Positions 31,365-40,431 of a DNA stretch of 64,000 nucleotides are shown here, piece after piece. The first letter of the stretch is position 1. The number at the start of each line of letters is the position of its first letter. The DNA is from an uncultured Rhodoferax sp. (GTDB lineage: Bacteria > Pseudomonadota > Gammaproteobacteria > Burkholderiales > Burkholderiaceae_C), in contig NZ_CAMIHB010000005.1 in the NCBI RefSeq assembly GCF_946221635.1, forward strand, positions 62,001 through 126,000, given 5' to 3'. A model generated the notes under the pieces. That model had not been told where the DNA came from, did not search any database, and saw only the letters and a program-made list of their open reading frames with translations. Both the position numbers and the translations under genes were made by a program.

Positions 31365-32926
31365 CCCGCCTGGGCCGCGGCATCTTCATCGTCTGGGTGG
31401 CCCTGCGCTATGGGCTGGACGAACTGGTGCTCACCAGCTTCCAGCGCCCCTGGCTGCACTGGCTGGCGCGGCTGGTGTCCATTGGCCGCCGGCTGGACGC
31501 ACCCCGCGGCCAACGCCTGCGCGAGGCCCTGGAGCGTCTGGGCCCCATCTTTGTGAAGTTTGGCCAGGTACTGTCCACGCGGCGGGATCTCTTGCCCGTT
31601 GACATTGCCAACGAACTGGCCAAGTTGCAGGACCGCGTACCGCCATTTCCTTCGGGCGTGGCCGTCGCCACCATCGAACGGGCCTTGGGCAAGCGGCTGG
31701 ATGAGGTGTTCGAGTCCTTTGAGCAGACCCCTGTGGCCAGTGCCTCCATCGCCCAGGTGCACTTTGCCGTGCTGCGCGACCGGCAGGGCCAGCGTCGGGA
31801 CGTCGCGGTCAAGGTGCTGCGCCCCGGCATGCTCAGTGTCATCGACAAGGACCTGGGCCTGATGCGCATGATGGCGGGTTGGGTAGAGGGCTTGTCGGCC
31901 GACGGCAAGCGCCTCAAGCCCCGCGAGGTGGTGGCCGAGTTCGACAAGTACCTGCATGACGAGCTGGACCTGGTGCGCGAGGCCGCCAGCGCGGCCCAGC
32001 TGCGCCGCAATATGGAAGGGCTGGGCCTGGTGCTCATCCCCGAAATGTGGTGGGACCTGTGCTCCACCGAGGTGCTGGTGATGGAGCGCATGGACGGCGT
32101 GCCCATCAGCCAGGTGGCGCGTCTGCGGGAGGCGGGGGTGGACATCCCCAAGCTGGCGCGCGACGGCGTGACCCTGTTTTTCACCCAGGTCTTCCGCGAC
32201 GGCTTTTTCCACGCGGACATGCACCCTGGCAACATCCAGGTCAGCCTGGCGCCCGAGACCTTCGGTCGCTACATCTCGCTGGACTTTGGCATCGTCGGAA
32301 CCCTGACGGAAGTCGACAAGGAATACCTGGCGCAAAACTTCGTGGCCTTCTTCCGGCGCGACTACAAGCGCGTGGCGGAGCTGCATATCGAATCCGGCTG
32401 GGTGCCTGCCGGTACCCGGGTGGACGAGCTGGAGGCGGCGGTGCGGGCCGTCTGCGAGCCGTATTTCGACCGCCCGCTCAAGGAAATTTCGCTGGGCATG
32501 GTGCTCATGCGCCTGTTCCAGACCTCGCGCCGCTTCCATGTGGAAATCCAGCCCCAACTGGTGCTGCTGCAGAAAACCTTGCTCAATATCGAGGGCCTGG
32601 GGCGCGAGCTGGACCCGGATCTGGATCTCTGGGCCACGGCCAAGCCCTTCCTGGAACAGTGGATGCTGGAGCAGGTGGGCCCGCAAAAGCTGGCCCGCGA
32701 ACTCAAGGCCCAGGCGCCGCGCTACGCCAAGTTGCTACCCGAACTGCCGGGTTTGCTGCACCAGTTCCTGCAGCAGCGCGGTACCGACAACAGCCAGCTC
32801 ATGCAGGAGCTGCTGCAGGAGCAAAAGCGTACCAACCGCCTGCTGCAGATCCTGGTGGCCGCGGTGATCGGCTTTGCCCTGGGCATGGTGGTCATGCAAT
32901 GGATCCTGCGCGTGCGGCTTTTCTGA
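31361..32926 (+). CDS. ubiB: UbiB, ABC1/ADCK-type atypical kinase of ubiquinone synthesis
   Basis: 521 residues. ABC1 family: KFGQ motif (FVKFGQVLSTRRDLLP near 64-78), ASIAQVHFAV, VAVKVLRPG lysine, catalytic HADMHPGNI and DFGIVG. Two C-terminal hydrophobic segments (ILVAAVIGFALGMVVMQWIL) anchor it in the inner membrane. Promotes aerobic ubiquinone synthesis through ATPase activity that helps extract lipid precursors. Cotranslated with ubiJ. Confidence 0.97.
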   Translation: MTRLGRGIFIVWVALRYGLDELVLTSFQRPWLHWLARLVSIGRRLDAPRGQRLREALERLGPIFVKFGQVLSTRRDLLPVDIANELAKLQDRVPPFPSGVAVATIERALGKRLDEVFESFEQTPVASASIAQVHFAVLRDRQGQRRDVAVKVLRPGMLSVIDKDLGLMRMMAGWVEGLSADGKRLKPREVVAEFDKYLHDELDLVREAASAAQLRRNMEGLGLVLIPEMWWDLCSTEVLVMERMDGVPISQVARLREAGVDIPKLARDGVTLFFTQVFRDGFFHADMHPGNIQVSLAPETFGRYISLDFGIVGTLTEVDKEYLAQNFVAFFRRDYKRVAELHIESGWVPAGTRVDELEAAVRAVCEPYFDRPLKEISLGMVLMRLFQTSRRFHVEIQPQLVLLQKTLLNIEGLGRELDPDLDLWATAKPFLEQWMLEQVGPQKLARELKAQAPRYAKLLPELPGLLHQFLQQRGTDNSQLMQELLQEQKRTNRLLQILVAAVIGFALGMVVMQWILRVRLF

Positions 32927-32947
32927 GCCCATTTGCGGGCGCCCACC

Positions 32948-32953
32948 TATAAT
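32948..32953 (+). promoter_or_regulatory. -10 box (TATAAT) before the FmdB gene
   Basis: Perfect TATAAT followed by CGAGAGC, 38 bases before the ATG at 32991, in a 64-base gap after ubiB. Similar to the TATAATCG at hemA. The -35 is unclear. Confidence 0.5.
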
Positions 32954-32990
32954 CGAGAGCTTTGCAACTTGTTTTCAAAGCCAGCTTTCC

Positions 32991-33311
32991 ATGCCCATAT
33001 ACGCCTATAAATGCGAGTCCTGCGGGTTTGCCAAGGACGTATTGCAGAAAATTTCAGACGCCCCGCTGCAGGATTGCCCCCACTGCGGCCAGCCTGCGTT
33101 CAAAAAACAGCTGACGGCCGCCGGCTTCCAGCTCAAGGGTTCGGGCTGGTATGTGACCGATTTCAAGGGCGGCAACGCGCCCTCCACCGGCGTGGCACCT
33201 GCCAGCAGCGACAGCGCCGCCACCGCACCGGCTGCCAAGACAGAGTCCGCTCCCGCGGCTGCACCGGCGGCAAGCAGCACTTCGCCGGGCTCTTCTTCCT
33301 CTACCTCCTGA
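32991..33311 (+). CDS. FmdB-family zinc-ribbon protein
   Basis: 106 residues. An N-terminal zinc ribbon with two CxxC pairs (MPIYAYKCESCGFAKDV, DCPHCGQPAFKK) and the family end FQLKGSGWYVTDFK; then about 45 residues rich in Ala, Ser, Pro and Thr with no fold. FmdB proteins are small putative regulatory or nucleic-acid-binding proteins; the exact function is unknown. Followed after 22 bases by a DUF502 gene and aspS, a conserved betaproteobacterial order. Confidence 0.9.
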   Translation: MPIYAYKCESCGFAKDVLQKISDAPLQDCPHCGQPAFKKQLTAAGFQLKGSGWYVTDFKGGNAPSTGVAPASSDSAATAPAAKTESAPAAAPAASSTSPGSSSSTS

Positions 33312-33333
33312 CCCGTCCTGAACTGGAGACACC

Positions 33334-33951
33334 GTGCCAATCAAGAAATACCTGCTCACCGGATTGATGGTCTGGCTGCCCCTGGCCATCACCATCTGGG
33401 TGTTGCTGTGGCTGGTGGGTTTGCTGGACGCGGTGTTTGCCGGTTTCCTGGCGGGTGTGGCGGCGGTGACGCCGGAATCCATGGCCCCGGCCATCGAGCG
33501 CCTGCACAACATTCCCGGTCTGGGCGTGCTGCTGGTGTTTTCGGCCATGCTTGTCACGGGTGCCTTGGTGTCCAACGTGGCGGGTCGCTGGTGGGTGAAG
33601 CAATGGGATCGCCTGTTCACCACCATTCCCATCGTCAAGTCGATCTACAACAGCGTGAAGAAAGTGTCCGACACGCTGTTTTCCAGCAATGGCAACGCGT
33701 TTCGTACGGCCTTGCTGATCCAGTACCCGCGTGCGGGTAGCTGGACGATTGCGTTCCAGACCGGAACGCCCAGCGGTGAGGTGCAAAACCACCTGAACGG
33801 CGAGTTCGTCAGTGTCTATGTGCCCACCACTCCCAACCCCACCAGCGGGTTCTTTCTGATGCTGCCCAAGGCGGATGTGATTGAACTGGACATGAGTGTG
33901 GATGAAGCCCTGACCTATGTGATTTCCATGGGTTCGGTGGCGCCCCAGTAA
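33334..33951 (+). CDS. DUF502 membrane protein
   Basis: 205 residues, GTG start at 33334 preceded by GGAGA. Two N-terminal transmembrane segments (LLTGLMVWLPLAITIWVLLWLVGLL and IPGLGVLLVFSAMLVTGALVSNVAG), then a soluble domain with IPIVKSIYNSVKKVSDTLFS and a GEFVSVYVPTTPNPTSGFF core. Conserved family without an assigned biochemical role; similar proteins occur from bacteria to plants. Cotranscription with aspS downstream is likely (49-base gap). Confidence 0.88.
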   Translation: MPIKKYLLTGLMVWLPLAITIWVLLWLVGLLDAVFAGFLAGVAAVTPESMAPAIERLHNIPGLGVLLVFSAMLVTGALVSNVAGRWWVKQWDRLFTTIPIVKSIYNSVKKVSDTLFSSNGNAFRTALLIQYPRAGSWTIAFQTGTPSGEVQNHLNGEFVSVYVPTTPNPTSGFFLMLPKADVIELDMSVDEALTYVISMGSVAPQ

Positions 33952-34000
33952 CCCCGATCAACAACCCGCTGCCGTTGATGCAGCGAACTGAAAGCAAGCT

Positions 34001-35815
34001 ATGGCCATGCGTTCCCACTATTGCGGTCTTGTGACCGAAGCCCTCCTGGGCCAAACCGTAACCCTGTGCGGCTGGGTGAATCGCCGTCGCGACCATGGCG
34101 GCGTGATCTTCGTTGACGTGCGTGACCGCGAGGGCTATGTGCAGGTCGTCTGCGACCCGGATCGCCCTGAGATGTTCAAGGTAGCCGAAGACCTGCGCAA
34201 TGAGTACTGCGTCCAGATCAAGGGTGTGGTCCGTGCGCGCCCCGCCGGCACGACCAACGACAAGCTCAAGAGCGGCCAGATCGAAGTGCTGTGCCACGAG
34301 CTGACCGTGCTCAACGCCTCCGTCACGCCTCCTTTCCAGCTCGATGAGGACAACCTGTCCGAAACCACGCGTCTGACCCACCGCGTGCTGGACCTGCGCC
34401 GCCCCTACATGCAGAACAACCTGATGTTGCGCTACCGCGTGGCCATGGAAGTGCGCAAGTACCTCGATGCCAACGGTTTCGTGGACATCGAAACCCCCAT
34501 GCTCACCAAGAGCACACCCGAAGGTGCGCGTGACTACCTGGTGCCCAGCCGCGTGCACGACGGCCAGTTCTTCGCGCTGCCGCAGTCGCCCCAGCTCTTC
34601 AAGCAGTTGCTGATGGTGGCCGGCTTCGACCGCTACTACCAGATCACCAAGTGCTTCCGCGACGAAGATCTGCGTGCCGACCGCCAGCCCGAATTCACAC
34701 AGATCGATATCGAAACCTCGTTCCTCACGGAGGAGGACATCCGTGCCATGTTCCAGGGCATGATCAAGACCGTGTTCCAGAACACCATCGGCGTGGACCT
34801 GGGCGAGTTCCCGGTCATGACCTACCAGGACGCCATGCACCTGTACGGCTCCGACAAGCCCGACCTGCGCGTGAATCTGCAGTTTGCCGAACTCACTGAC
34901 GTCATGAAGGACGTCGAGTTCAAGGTGTTCTCGGGTGCCGCCACCATGAAGGGTGGCCGCGTGGTCGCGCTGCGCGTGCCTGGCGGATCGGTTGAAGGCG
35001 GCGGTATCAGCCGCGGCGAAATCGACGCCTATACCGAGTTTGTCAAGATCTACGGCGCCAAGGGTCTGGCCTACATCCGTGTCAACGAGCTGGCCAAGGG
35101 CCGCGACGGCCTGCAGAGTCCCATCGTCAAGAACATCCACGACGCGGCGCTGCAAGCGGTGCTGGAGCGCACCGGCGCCCAGGACGGCGACCTGATCTTC
35201 TTCGGTGCCGACAAGGAAAAGATCGTCAACGACGCCATCGGGGCGCTGCGCATCAAGATCGGCCACAGCGAGTTTGGCAAGAAGAACGGCCTGTTCACGG
35301 CGGGCTGGCGCCCCATGTGGGTGGTGGACTTCCCCATGTTCGAGTACGACGAGGAAAGCCAGCGCTACACCGCCGTGCACCACCCGTTCACGGCACCCAA
35401 GGAAGGCCACGAGGACTGGATGGTCACTGCGCCCGAAAAGTGCATCTCCCAGGGCTACGACATGGTTCTGAACGGCTGGGAAATGGGGGGCGGCTCGGTG
35501 CGTATCCACCGTGCGGACGTGCAGCAGAAGGTGTTCGACGCCCTCAAGATCACGCCCGAAGAGGCCCAGCTCAAGTTCGGCTTCCTGCTGGACGCACTGC
35601 AGTATGGTGCCCCCCCGCACGGCGGCCTGGCCTTCGGTCTGGACCGCATCGTCACGCTGATGACCGGCGCCGAGTCCATCCGCGATGTGATCGCCTTCCC
35701 CAAGACCCAGCGCGCCCAGTGCCTGCTGACCCAGGCACCGAGTCCCGTGGACGAGAAGCAGCTGCGCGAGCTGCACATCCGCCTGCGCAACCCGGACGCG
35801 GTCAAGGCGGCTTGA
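34001..35815 (+). CDS. aspS: Aspartyl-tRNA synthetase (probably non-discriminating Asp/Asn)
   Basis: 604 residues, bacterial class IIb enzyme: OB-fold anticodon domain (about 1-105), motif 2 FRDEDLRADRQPEFTQID, the GAD insertion domain (about 280-420) and motif 3 GLAFGLDRIVTLM. Charges tRNA-Asp; many betaproteobacteria use this enzyme together with GatCAB for tRNA-Asn as well, which cannot be decided here. ATG at 34001 gives MAMRSHYCG. A strong terminator follows. Confidence 0.96.
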   Translation: MAMRSHYCGLVTEALLGQTVTLCGWVNRRRDHGGVIFVDVRDREGYVQVVCDPDRPEMFKVAEDLRNEYCVQIKGVVRARPAGTTNDKLKSGQIEVLCHELTVLNASVTPPFQLDEDNLSETTRLTHRVLDLRRPYMQNNLMLRYRVAMEVRKYLDANGFVDIETPMLTKSTPEGARDYLVPSRVHDGQFFALPQSPQLFKQLLMVAGFDRYYQITKCFRDEDLRADRQPEFTQIDIETSFLTEEDIRAMFQGMIKTVFQNTIGVDLGEFPVMTYQDAMHLYGSDKPDLRVNLQFAELTDVMKDVEFKVFSGAATMKGGRVVALRVPGGSVEGGGISRGEIDAYTEFVKIYGAKGLAYIRVNELAKGRDGLQSPIVKNIHDAALQAVLERTGAQDGDLIFFGADKEKIVNDAIGALRIKIGHSEFGKKNGLFTAGWRPMWVVDFPMFEYDEESQRYTAVHHPFTAPKEGHEDWMVTAPEKCISQGYDMVLNGWEMGGGSVRIHRADVQQKVFDALKITPEEAQLKFGFLLDALQYGAPPHGGLAFGLDRIVTLMTGAESIRDVIAFPKTQRAQCLLTQAPSPVDEKQLRELHIRLRNPDAVKAA

Positions 35816-35840
35816 TCGCATCACGGTCTCATGCACAATG

Positions 35841-35868
35841 AAAGGGCGCTTTGACAGCGCCCTTTTTT
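35841..35868 (+). terminator. Terminator of aspS, abutting the nudB start codon
   Basis: AAAGGGCGC pairs with GCGCCCTTT around TTTGACA, followed by T residues to 35868. The nudB ATG begins at 35869, so the hairpin covers the place where its ribosome binding site should be. Confidence 0.85.
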
Positions 35869-36357
35869 ATGCCCAAACCCTACAAGATTCCACGTTCGGT
35901 GCTGGTGGTGATCTACACGCCAGCCTGGGATGTCTTGCTGATCCGTCGCACCGAAGACGACCCGCAGGCGCCTGCCTTTTGGCAATCGGTGACCGGCAGC
36001 CAGGACCATGCCCTGGAGCCTTGGGCCGAAACCGCTGCACGCGAAGTATGGGAAGAGACCGGCATCGACTGTCGCCGGGGCACCGACCTGGCCGGTGCGT
36101 TGCAGGACTGGGGGTTGGAGAACGTCTACCCCATCTACCCGCGCTGGCTGCACCGCTACGCGCCCGGCACCACGCACAACACCGAGCGCGTGTTCGGGTT
36201 GGAAGTGCCGCAAGGCACCCCGGTTCAGCTCAGTCCGCGCGAACACACGGACTACCGCTGGTTGCCGTACGCCGAGGCTGCGGACCTGTGCTTCTCACCT
36301 TCCAATGCCGAGGCAGTGCTGCAACTGCCGCAGCAAAGCCGGATGGCCCTGCCATGA
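35869..36357 (+). CDS. nudB: Dihydroneopterin triphosphate diphosphatase (Nudix)
   Basis: 162 residues. The Nudix box is present (GSQDHALEPWAETAAREVWEETGID; catalytic REVWEETG) with the NudB-typical FWQSVTGS before it. NudB removes pyrophosphate from dihydroneopterin triphosphate in folate synthesis, consistent with folE 2 kb downstream. The ATG at 35869 follows the terminator directly; no Shine-Dalgarno is possible outside the hairpin, so expression is probably low or by read-through. The stop overlaps the next start (ATGA). Confidence 0.88.
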   Translation: MPKPYKIPRSVLVVIYTPAWDVLLIRRTEDDPQAPAFWQSVTGSQDHALEPWAETAAREVWEETGIDCRRGTDLAGALQDWGLENVYPIYPRWLHRYAPGTTHNTERVFGLEVPQGTPVQLSPREHTDYRWLPYAEAADLCFSPSNAEAVLQLPQQSRMALP

Positions 36358-37103
36358 GTACACGCACGTTGCGCATCGCCACCTACAACATCCACAAGGG
36401 TGTACAGGGGCTGGGGCCGGCGCGGCGCCTGGAAATCCACAACCTGGGCCACGCGGTGGAGCAGTTTGACGCGGACGTGGTCTGTCTGCAGGAAGTGCGC
36501 AAGCTGCACCGGCGCGAGGCGCGCTATTTCGCCCATTGGCCCGATGTCCCCCAGGCTGAATTTCTGGCGCCCGAGGGCTATGAGGCGGTGTACCGCACCA
36601 ATGCGGTCACCCGGCATGGCGAGCACGGCAATGCGCTGCTGTCCCGCTGGCCGGTGTTGGCGCACCAGCACGAGGACATGTCGGACCATCGCTTTGAGCA
36701 GCGTGGTCTGCTGCACGTGGAGCTTTTGTTTGAGGGCGTGCCGGTCCATGTGCTGGTGGTGCATCTGGGCCTGGTACGCGCCAGCCGGCAGCGTCAGTTG
36801 CAGCAGCTGCTGCGCTTTGTGGCGCGCGAGATTCCCTTGGACGCACCGCTGGTGGTGGCTGGAGATTTCAACGAATGGGGACCTGCGGTGGCCCAGTTGC
36901 TGATGCCTGCCGGACTGCGCCCGGCCGCCCCCGAGCGGCATCCGACCTTTCCCTCCCGGCTGCCGCTGCTGCAGCTGGACCATGTGTACGCCCGGGGGCT
37001 GCGACCTGCCGGCCTGACCGTGCCGCGAGGGCGCAACTGGGCGCGCATGTCCGACCATCTGCCGCTGATTGCCGAGTTCAGCTGGCCGGGGCGCCATGAT
37101 TGA
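36354..37103 (+). CDS. Endonuclease/exonuclease/phosphatase (EEP) family protein
   Basis: 249 residues. EEP fold signatures: RIATYNIHKGVQG (N), VVCLQEVRK (catalytic Glu), HLGLVRASRQRQ, VVAGDFNEWG and MSDHLPLIAEF (Asp-His pair). The family includes DNases, sphingomyelinases and phosphatases; the placement with clsB (eight-base overlap) is common in proteobacteria and suggests a membrane lipid connection, but the substrate is unknown. Starts inside the nudB stop (ATGA). Confidence 0.87.
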   Translation: MSTRTLRIATYNIHKGVQGLGPARRLEIHNLGHAVEQFDADVVCLQEVRKLHRREARYFAHWPDVPQAEFLAPEGYEAVYRTNAVTRHGEHGNALLSRWPVLAHQHEDMSDHRFEQRGLLHVELLFEGVPVHVLVVHLGLVRASRQRQLQQLLRFVAREIPLDAPLVVAGDFNEWGPAVAQLLMPAGLRPAAPERHPTFPSRLPLLQLDHVYARGLRPAGLTVPRGRNWARMSDHLPLIAEFSWPGRHD

Positions 37104-38304
37104 GGTCCCCTACCTGGGTGGCCACACCTTGCAGCTGCTGCAGGGGGGGCGGGACTATTTTGCGGCGCTGGAAGCCGCCATCGATGCCAGCCAGACCGAG
37201 GTGCGGTTGGAGACCTACATCTATGCCTTCGACCTCCAGGGTGAACGCATAGGGGCGGCGCTGGAGCGGGCCGCTCTGCGCGGTGTGCGCGTGGCCTTGC
37301 TGATGGATGGGGTCGGTACGCCGACTGTGCCCGAGGCCTGGCAGCAGCGCTGGGCGCAGGCTGGGGTGCACTGGCTGCGCTTCGCCCCATTGGGCCGTCT
37401 GGGTCTGCTGGCGCCGCGCTACTGGCGCCGCCTGCACCGCAAGCTGGTGGTCGTGGACGGTTCGCTGGCGTTCTGTGGGGGCATCAACATCCTGGACGAC
37501 TACAACGACCCGCAACATGGTCCGCAGCAGGTGGCGCGGTTTGACTTTGCGGTGCAGGTGCAGGGGCCGCTGGTGGCACAAGTGCATGCGACCATGGCGC
37601 AGCTTTGGAGCCGCCTGCTCGCGACGCGCCAGCTGGAACAGATGCAGTGGGCGGCGGCGCGTGCGGCCTGGCGCAGCGGGGTCTGGCTGCCCTTGGACAA
37701 CCCGCTTCCGGGGGCGGTCGGTCAGGGCGGTGCACTGGCGGCGCTGGTGCTGCGCGACAACCTGCGCCACCGCGGCCGCATCGAACGCGCCTACCGCAAG
37801 GCCCTGGGCATGGCGCAGCAGGAGGTGTTGATCGCCAACGCCTACTTTCTGCCGGGGGCCAAGCTGCAACGCGCCCTGGTCCACGCGGCGCGGCGCGGCG
37901 TGCGCGTGCGTCTGCTGCTCCAGGGGCGGTACGAGTACTTCATGCAGTACCACGCTGCCCGTCCGGTGTTTGGGCGCCTGCTGGCGGCCGGGGTGGAGAT
38001 TCATGAGTACACCGCCGGTTTCCTGCACGCCAAGGTGGCGGTGGTGGATCAGCTGTGGGCCACGGTGGGCTCCTCCAACCTGGACCCCTTGAGCCTGTTG
38101 CTCGCGCGCGAGGCGAATGTGGTGGTGCAGGACACGGGCTTTGCCCGCGAACTGCAGCGCCGCCTGGAAGGGGCCATGGCGCAGCACGCGCGGGCCCTGG
38201 TGGCCGCCGACTTTGACCGGCGTCCCCGGGGACAGCGCATGCTGGACTGGCTGGCCTACGGCCTGATGCGCCTGACTTTGCTGCTGGCGGGGCGGCGCTA
38301 CTGA
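37096..38304 (+). CDS. clsB: Cardiolipin synthase B-type phospholipase D protein
   Basis: 402 residues. Two HKD motifs: HRKLVVVDGSLAFCGG near 114-129 and HAKVAVVDQLWATVGSSNLDP near 311-331, both with the GG or GSSN extension of phospholipase D enzymes. ClsB-type proteins join phosphatidylglycerol with another phospholipid to form cardiolipin; no N-terminal transmembrane helices, as in ClsB. ATG at 37096 overlaps the EEP gene. A 41-bp repeat copy follows. Confidence 0.9.
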   Translation: MIEVPYLGGHTLQLLQGGRDYFAALEAAIDASQTEVRLETYIYAFDLQGERIGAALERAALRGVRVALLMDGVGTPTVPEAWQQRWAQAGVHWLRFAPLGRLGLLAPRYWRRLHRKLVVVDGSLAFCGGINILDDYNDPQHGPQQVARFDFAVQVQGPLVAQVHATMAQLWSRLLATRQLEQMQWAAARAAWRSGVWLPLDNPLPGAVGQGGALAALVLRDNLRHRGRIERAYRKALGMAQQEVLIANAYFLPGAKLQRALVHAARRGVRVRLLLQGRYEYFMQYHAARPVFGRLLAAGVEIHEYTAGFLHAKVAVVDQLWATVGSSNLDPLSLLLAREANVVVQDTGFARELQRRLEGAMAQHARALVAADFDRRPRGQRMLDWLAYGLMRLTLLLAGRRY

Positions 38305-38309
38305 GTTTT

Positions 38310-38363
38310 GCTATCAATATAAGAGCTACTCGCGCAGTAGCTACGGGGGCTGAAGGCTAAAAA
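38310..38363 (+). repeat. 41-bp core repeat, copy 8 (clsB-folE gap)
   Basis: GCTATCAATATAAGAGCTAC, then TCGCGCA, ten variable bases and GGGC, continuing TGAAGGCTAAAAA. It occupies most of the gap between clsB and folE. Confidence 0.83.
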
Positions 38364-38387
38364 CCTTACTTTCGAAAGACTGGTAAC

Positions 38388-39119
38388 ATGCAGCCATTCC
38401 TGATTCCTCCAAGCCCCATGACTTCTCAAGACACTGACGCAGGAACCCCGGTTTCCGTCAAGATCCGCGAGCGCCTGCTGGCCGCCCGCAAGCGCTTCAA
38501 CGCCAATGACAACATCGCCCCCTTCATCGAGCCCGGTGAGCTGGAGAAGCTCCTCGACGAAGTGGAGGAGAAGATGAGGGGCGTGTTGCACAGCCTGGTG
38601 ATCGACATCGAACACGACCACAACACCGACAACACCGCGCGCCGCGTGGCCAAGATGTATGTCAACGAGGTGTTCAAGGGCCGCTATGCACCGGTGCCCA
38701 CCATCACCGAGTTTCCCAACGTGGGCCACCTCAACGAACTCATGATCGTCGGCCCCATCACCGTGCGCAGCGCCTGCAGCCACCACTTCTGCCCGGTCAT
38801 CGGCAAGATCTGGATCGGTGTCATGCCCAACGAACACACCAATGTCATCGGCCTGTCCAAGTACGCGCGCCTGGCCGAGTGGATCATGGGCCGACCCCAA
38901 ATCCAGGAAGAGGCCGTGGTGCAACTGGCCGACCTGATCCAGGAAAAGACCCAGCCCGATGGTCTGGCCATCGTCATGGAGGCCAGCCACTACTGCATGG
39001 CCTGGCGTGGCGTGAAGGACATGGACAGCAAGATGATCAACTCGGTCATGCGTGGCGTGTTCCTCAAGGACCCGACTCTGCGCCGTGAATTCCTCTCTCT
39101 CATTCCCCGGAAAGGCTAA
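38388..39119 (+). CDS. folE: GTP cyclohydrolase I
   Basis: Converts GTP to 7,8-dihydroneopterin triphosphate, entry to folate synthesis. 243 residues with the zinc ligands and active site of type IA enzymes: SACSHHFCPVIGKIWIG and the later SHYCMAWRGVKD. Two starts are possible: ATG at 38388 (adds MQPFLIPPSP) and ATG at 38418 (MTSQDTDAG); the second gives the more usual N-terminus. NudB, which acts on its product, is encoded 2 kb upstream. The BLUF gene follows after four bases. Confidence 0.95.
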   Translation: MQPFLIPPSPMTSQDTDAGTPVSVKIRERLLAARKRFNANDNIAPFIEPGELEKLLDEVEEKMRGVLHSLVIDIEHDHNTDNTARRVAKMYVNEVFKGRYAPVPTITEFPNVGHLNELMIVGPITVRSACSHHFCPVIGKIWIGVMPNEHTNVIGLSKYARLAEWIMGRPQIQEEAVVQLADLIQEKTQPDGLAIVMEASHYCMAWRGVKDMDSKMINSVMRGVFLKDPTLRREFLSLIPRKG

Positions 39120-39123
39120 TCCC

Positions 39124-39546
39124 ATGTTGGTCCGTCTGCTCTACGCCAGCCGTGCGATCGATTCGCGTCCCGAGGCCATCGAGGCCATCCTGACGCAGTC
39201 GCGCCACTACAACCCCACCTGCGGCATCACCGGCATCCTCTGCTACGGCGGTGGCATCTTCCTGCAGGCCATCGAGGGCGGGCGCATGGCGGTGAGCGAG
39301 CTGTACGGCCACATCCAGAAGGACGTGCGCCACAAGGACGTGGTGCTGCTGCACTACGAAGAAATCACCGAGCGTCGCTTTGGCGGCTGGACCATGGGCC
39401 AGGTGAACATGTCCAAGATCAATACCAACATCCTGCTCAAGTACGCCGAGAAGGCGGAGCTGGATCCGTATTCGGTGTCGGGCAGGGTATCTCTGGCGCT
39501 TCTTGAAGAGTTGATGGCGACTGCTTCCATCATCGGCCGGGCCTGA
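39124..39546 (+). CDS. BLUF-domain blue-light photoreceptor
   Basis: 140 residues: one BLUF domain (about 1-95) and a short helical C-terminus. The flavin-switch residues are present: Tyr7 (LLYASRA), Asn30 (HYNPTCGITG), Gln48 (FLQAIEGG), and Trp89/Met91 (GGWTMGQ). It has no output domain, so it would act by protein-protein contact like other short BLUF proteins. Lies four bases after folE and shares a base with the next start (TGATG), so folE, BLUF and the transporter are one transcript. Confidence 0.93.
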   Translation: MLVRLLYASRAIDSRPEAIEAILTQSRHYNPTCGITGILCYGGGIFLQAIEGGRMAVSELYGHIQKDVRHKDVVLLHYEEITERRFGGWTMGQVNMSKINTNILLKYAEKAELDPYSVSGRVSLALLEELMATASIIGRA

Positions 39547-40427
39547 TGCCGGTCAGCGCGCTAGCCCTTGTCATTTTTGCCGGCCTGATCCACGCGAGCT
39601 GGAATATCGCGGCCAAGAAGGCGGGCGGGGACGCGCGCTTTGCCTGTTTTACGGCGCTGGTGCTGGCCATGTTCTGGGCGCCTGTGGGCCTCTGGCTGGG
39701 TTGGCAGCAGGTGCCGCTGTGGGGTCTGCTGGAATGGGGCTTTGTGGCGCTGAGCGGGGTGCTGCATGTGGTTTATTACGTGGTGCTGTTGCGCGGCTAC
39801 CGCAAGGCGGATCTGACGGTGGTGTACCCATTGGCCCGAGGCTCGGGGCCTTTGCTGTCCTCGTTGGTGGCCATCGTCTTTCTGGGCGAGCAGATCTCCG
39901 CGCTGGGCGGCCTGGGCATCCTGGGGGTGGTAGGCGGCGTGTTTCTCGTCGCCGGCGGGCCGGGGCTATTCCGTCAGGCGCAGGACCCTGACAAGCGCTT
40001 GCGCATTCGCAAAGGCCTGGTTTATGGCCTGCTCACCGGTGTCTTCATTGCCAGCTACACCGTGGTGGACGGGTACGCCGTCAAGGTCTTGCTGCTCTCG
40101 CCCGTTCTTGTGGACTACTTTGGCAACTTTGTGCGTATTGCCTTTTTGCTGCCCGCCATGCTGCGCGATCGCCCGGCCATGGTGGCCTTGTGGGCCAGGC
40201 AGTGGAAGTACGCGCTCTTGGTGGGCATCATCAGCCCCATTTCCTATGTGCTGGTGCTCTACGCCATGCAGGTCGCGCCCATGAGCCATGTGGCACCGGC
40301 GCGCGAGGTCTCCATGCTGTTTGCCGCCTTGCTCGGCGGCCATTTGCTGGGAGAAGGGGACCGCACGGCCCGTTTGCTGGGGGCGGTCTGTATCGCGGCG
40401 GGTGTCATGGCACTGGCACTGGGCTAA
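39546..40427 (+). CDS. DMT-superfamily (EamA) transporter
   Basis: 293 residues, ten predicted transmembrane helices in two EamA repeats; each ends with a PL-x-R or P-A-R-E motif (VVYPLARGSGPLLSS, HVAPAREVSMLFAALLGG). Drug/metabolite transporter family, probable exporter or importer of a small metabolite; the substrate is unknown. Starts within the BLUF stop codon, ends five bases before the DUF429 gene. Confidence 0.88.
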   Translation: MPVSALALVIFAGLIHASWNIAAKKAGGDARFACFTALVLAMFWAPVGLWLGWQQVPLWGLLEWGFVALSGVLHVVYYVVLLRGYRKADLTVVYPLARGSGPLLSSLVAIVFLGEQISALGGLGILGVVGGVFLVAGGPGLFRQAQDPDKRLRIRKGLVYGLLTGVFIASYTVVDGYAVKVLLLSPVLVDYFGNFVRIAFLLPAMLRDRPAMVALWARQWKYALLVGIISPISYVLVLYAMQVAPMSHVAPAREVSMLFAALLGGHLLGEGDRTARLLGAVCIAAGVMALALG

Positions 40428-40431
40428 ACCT

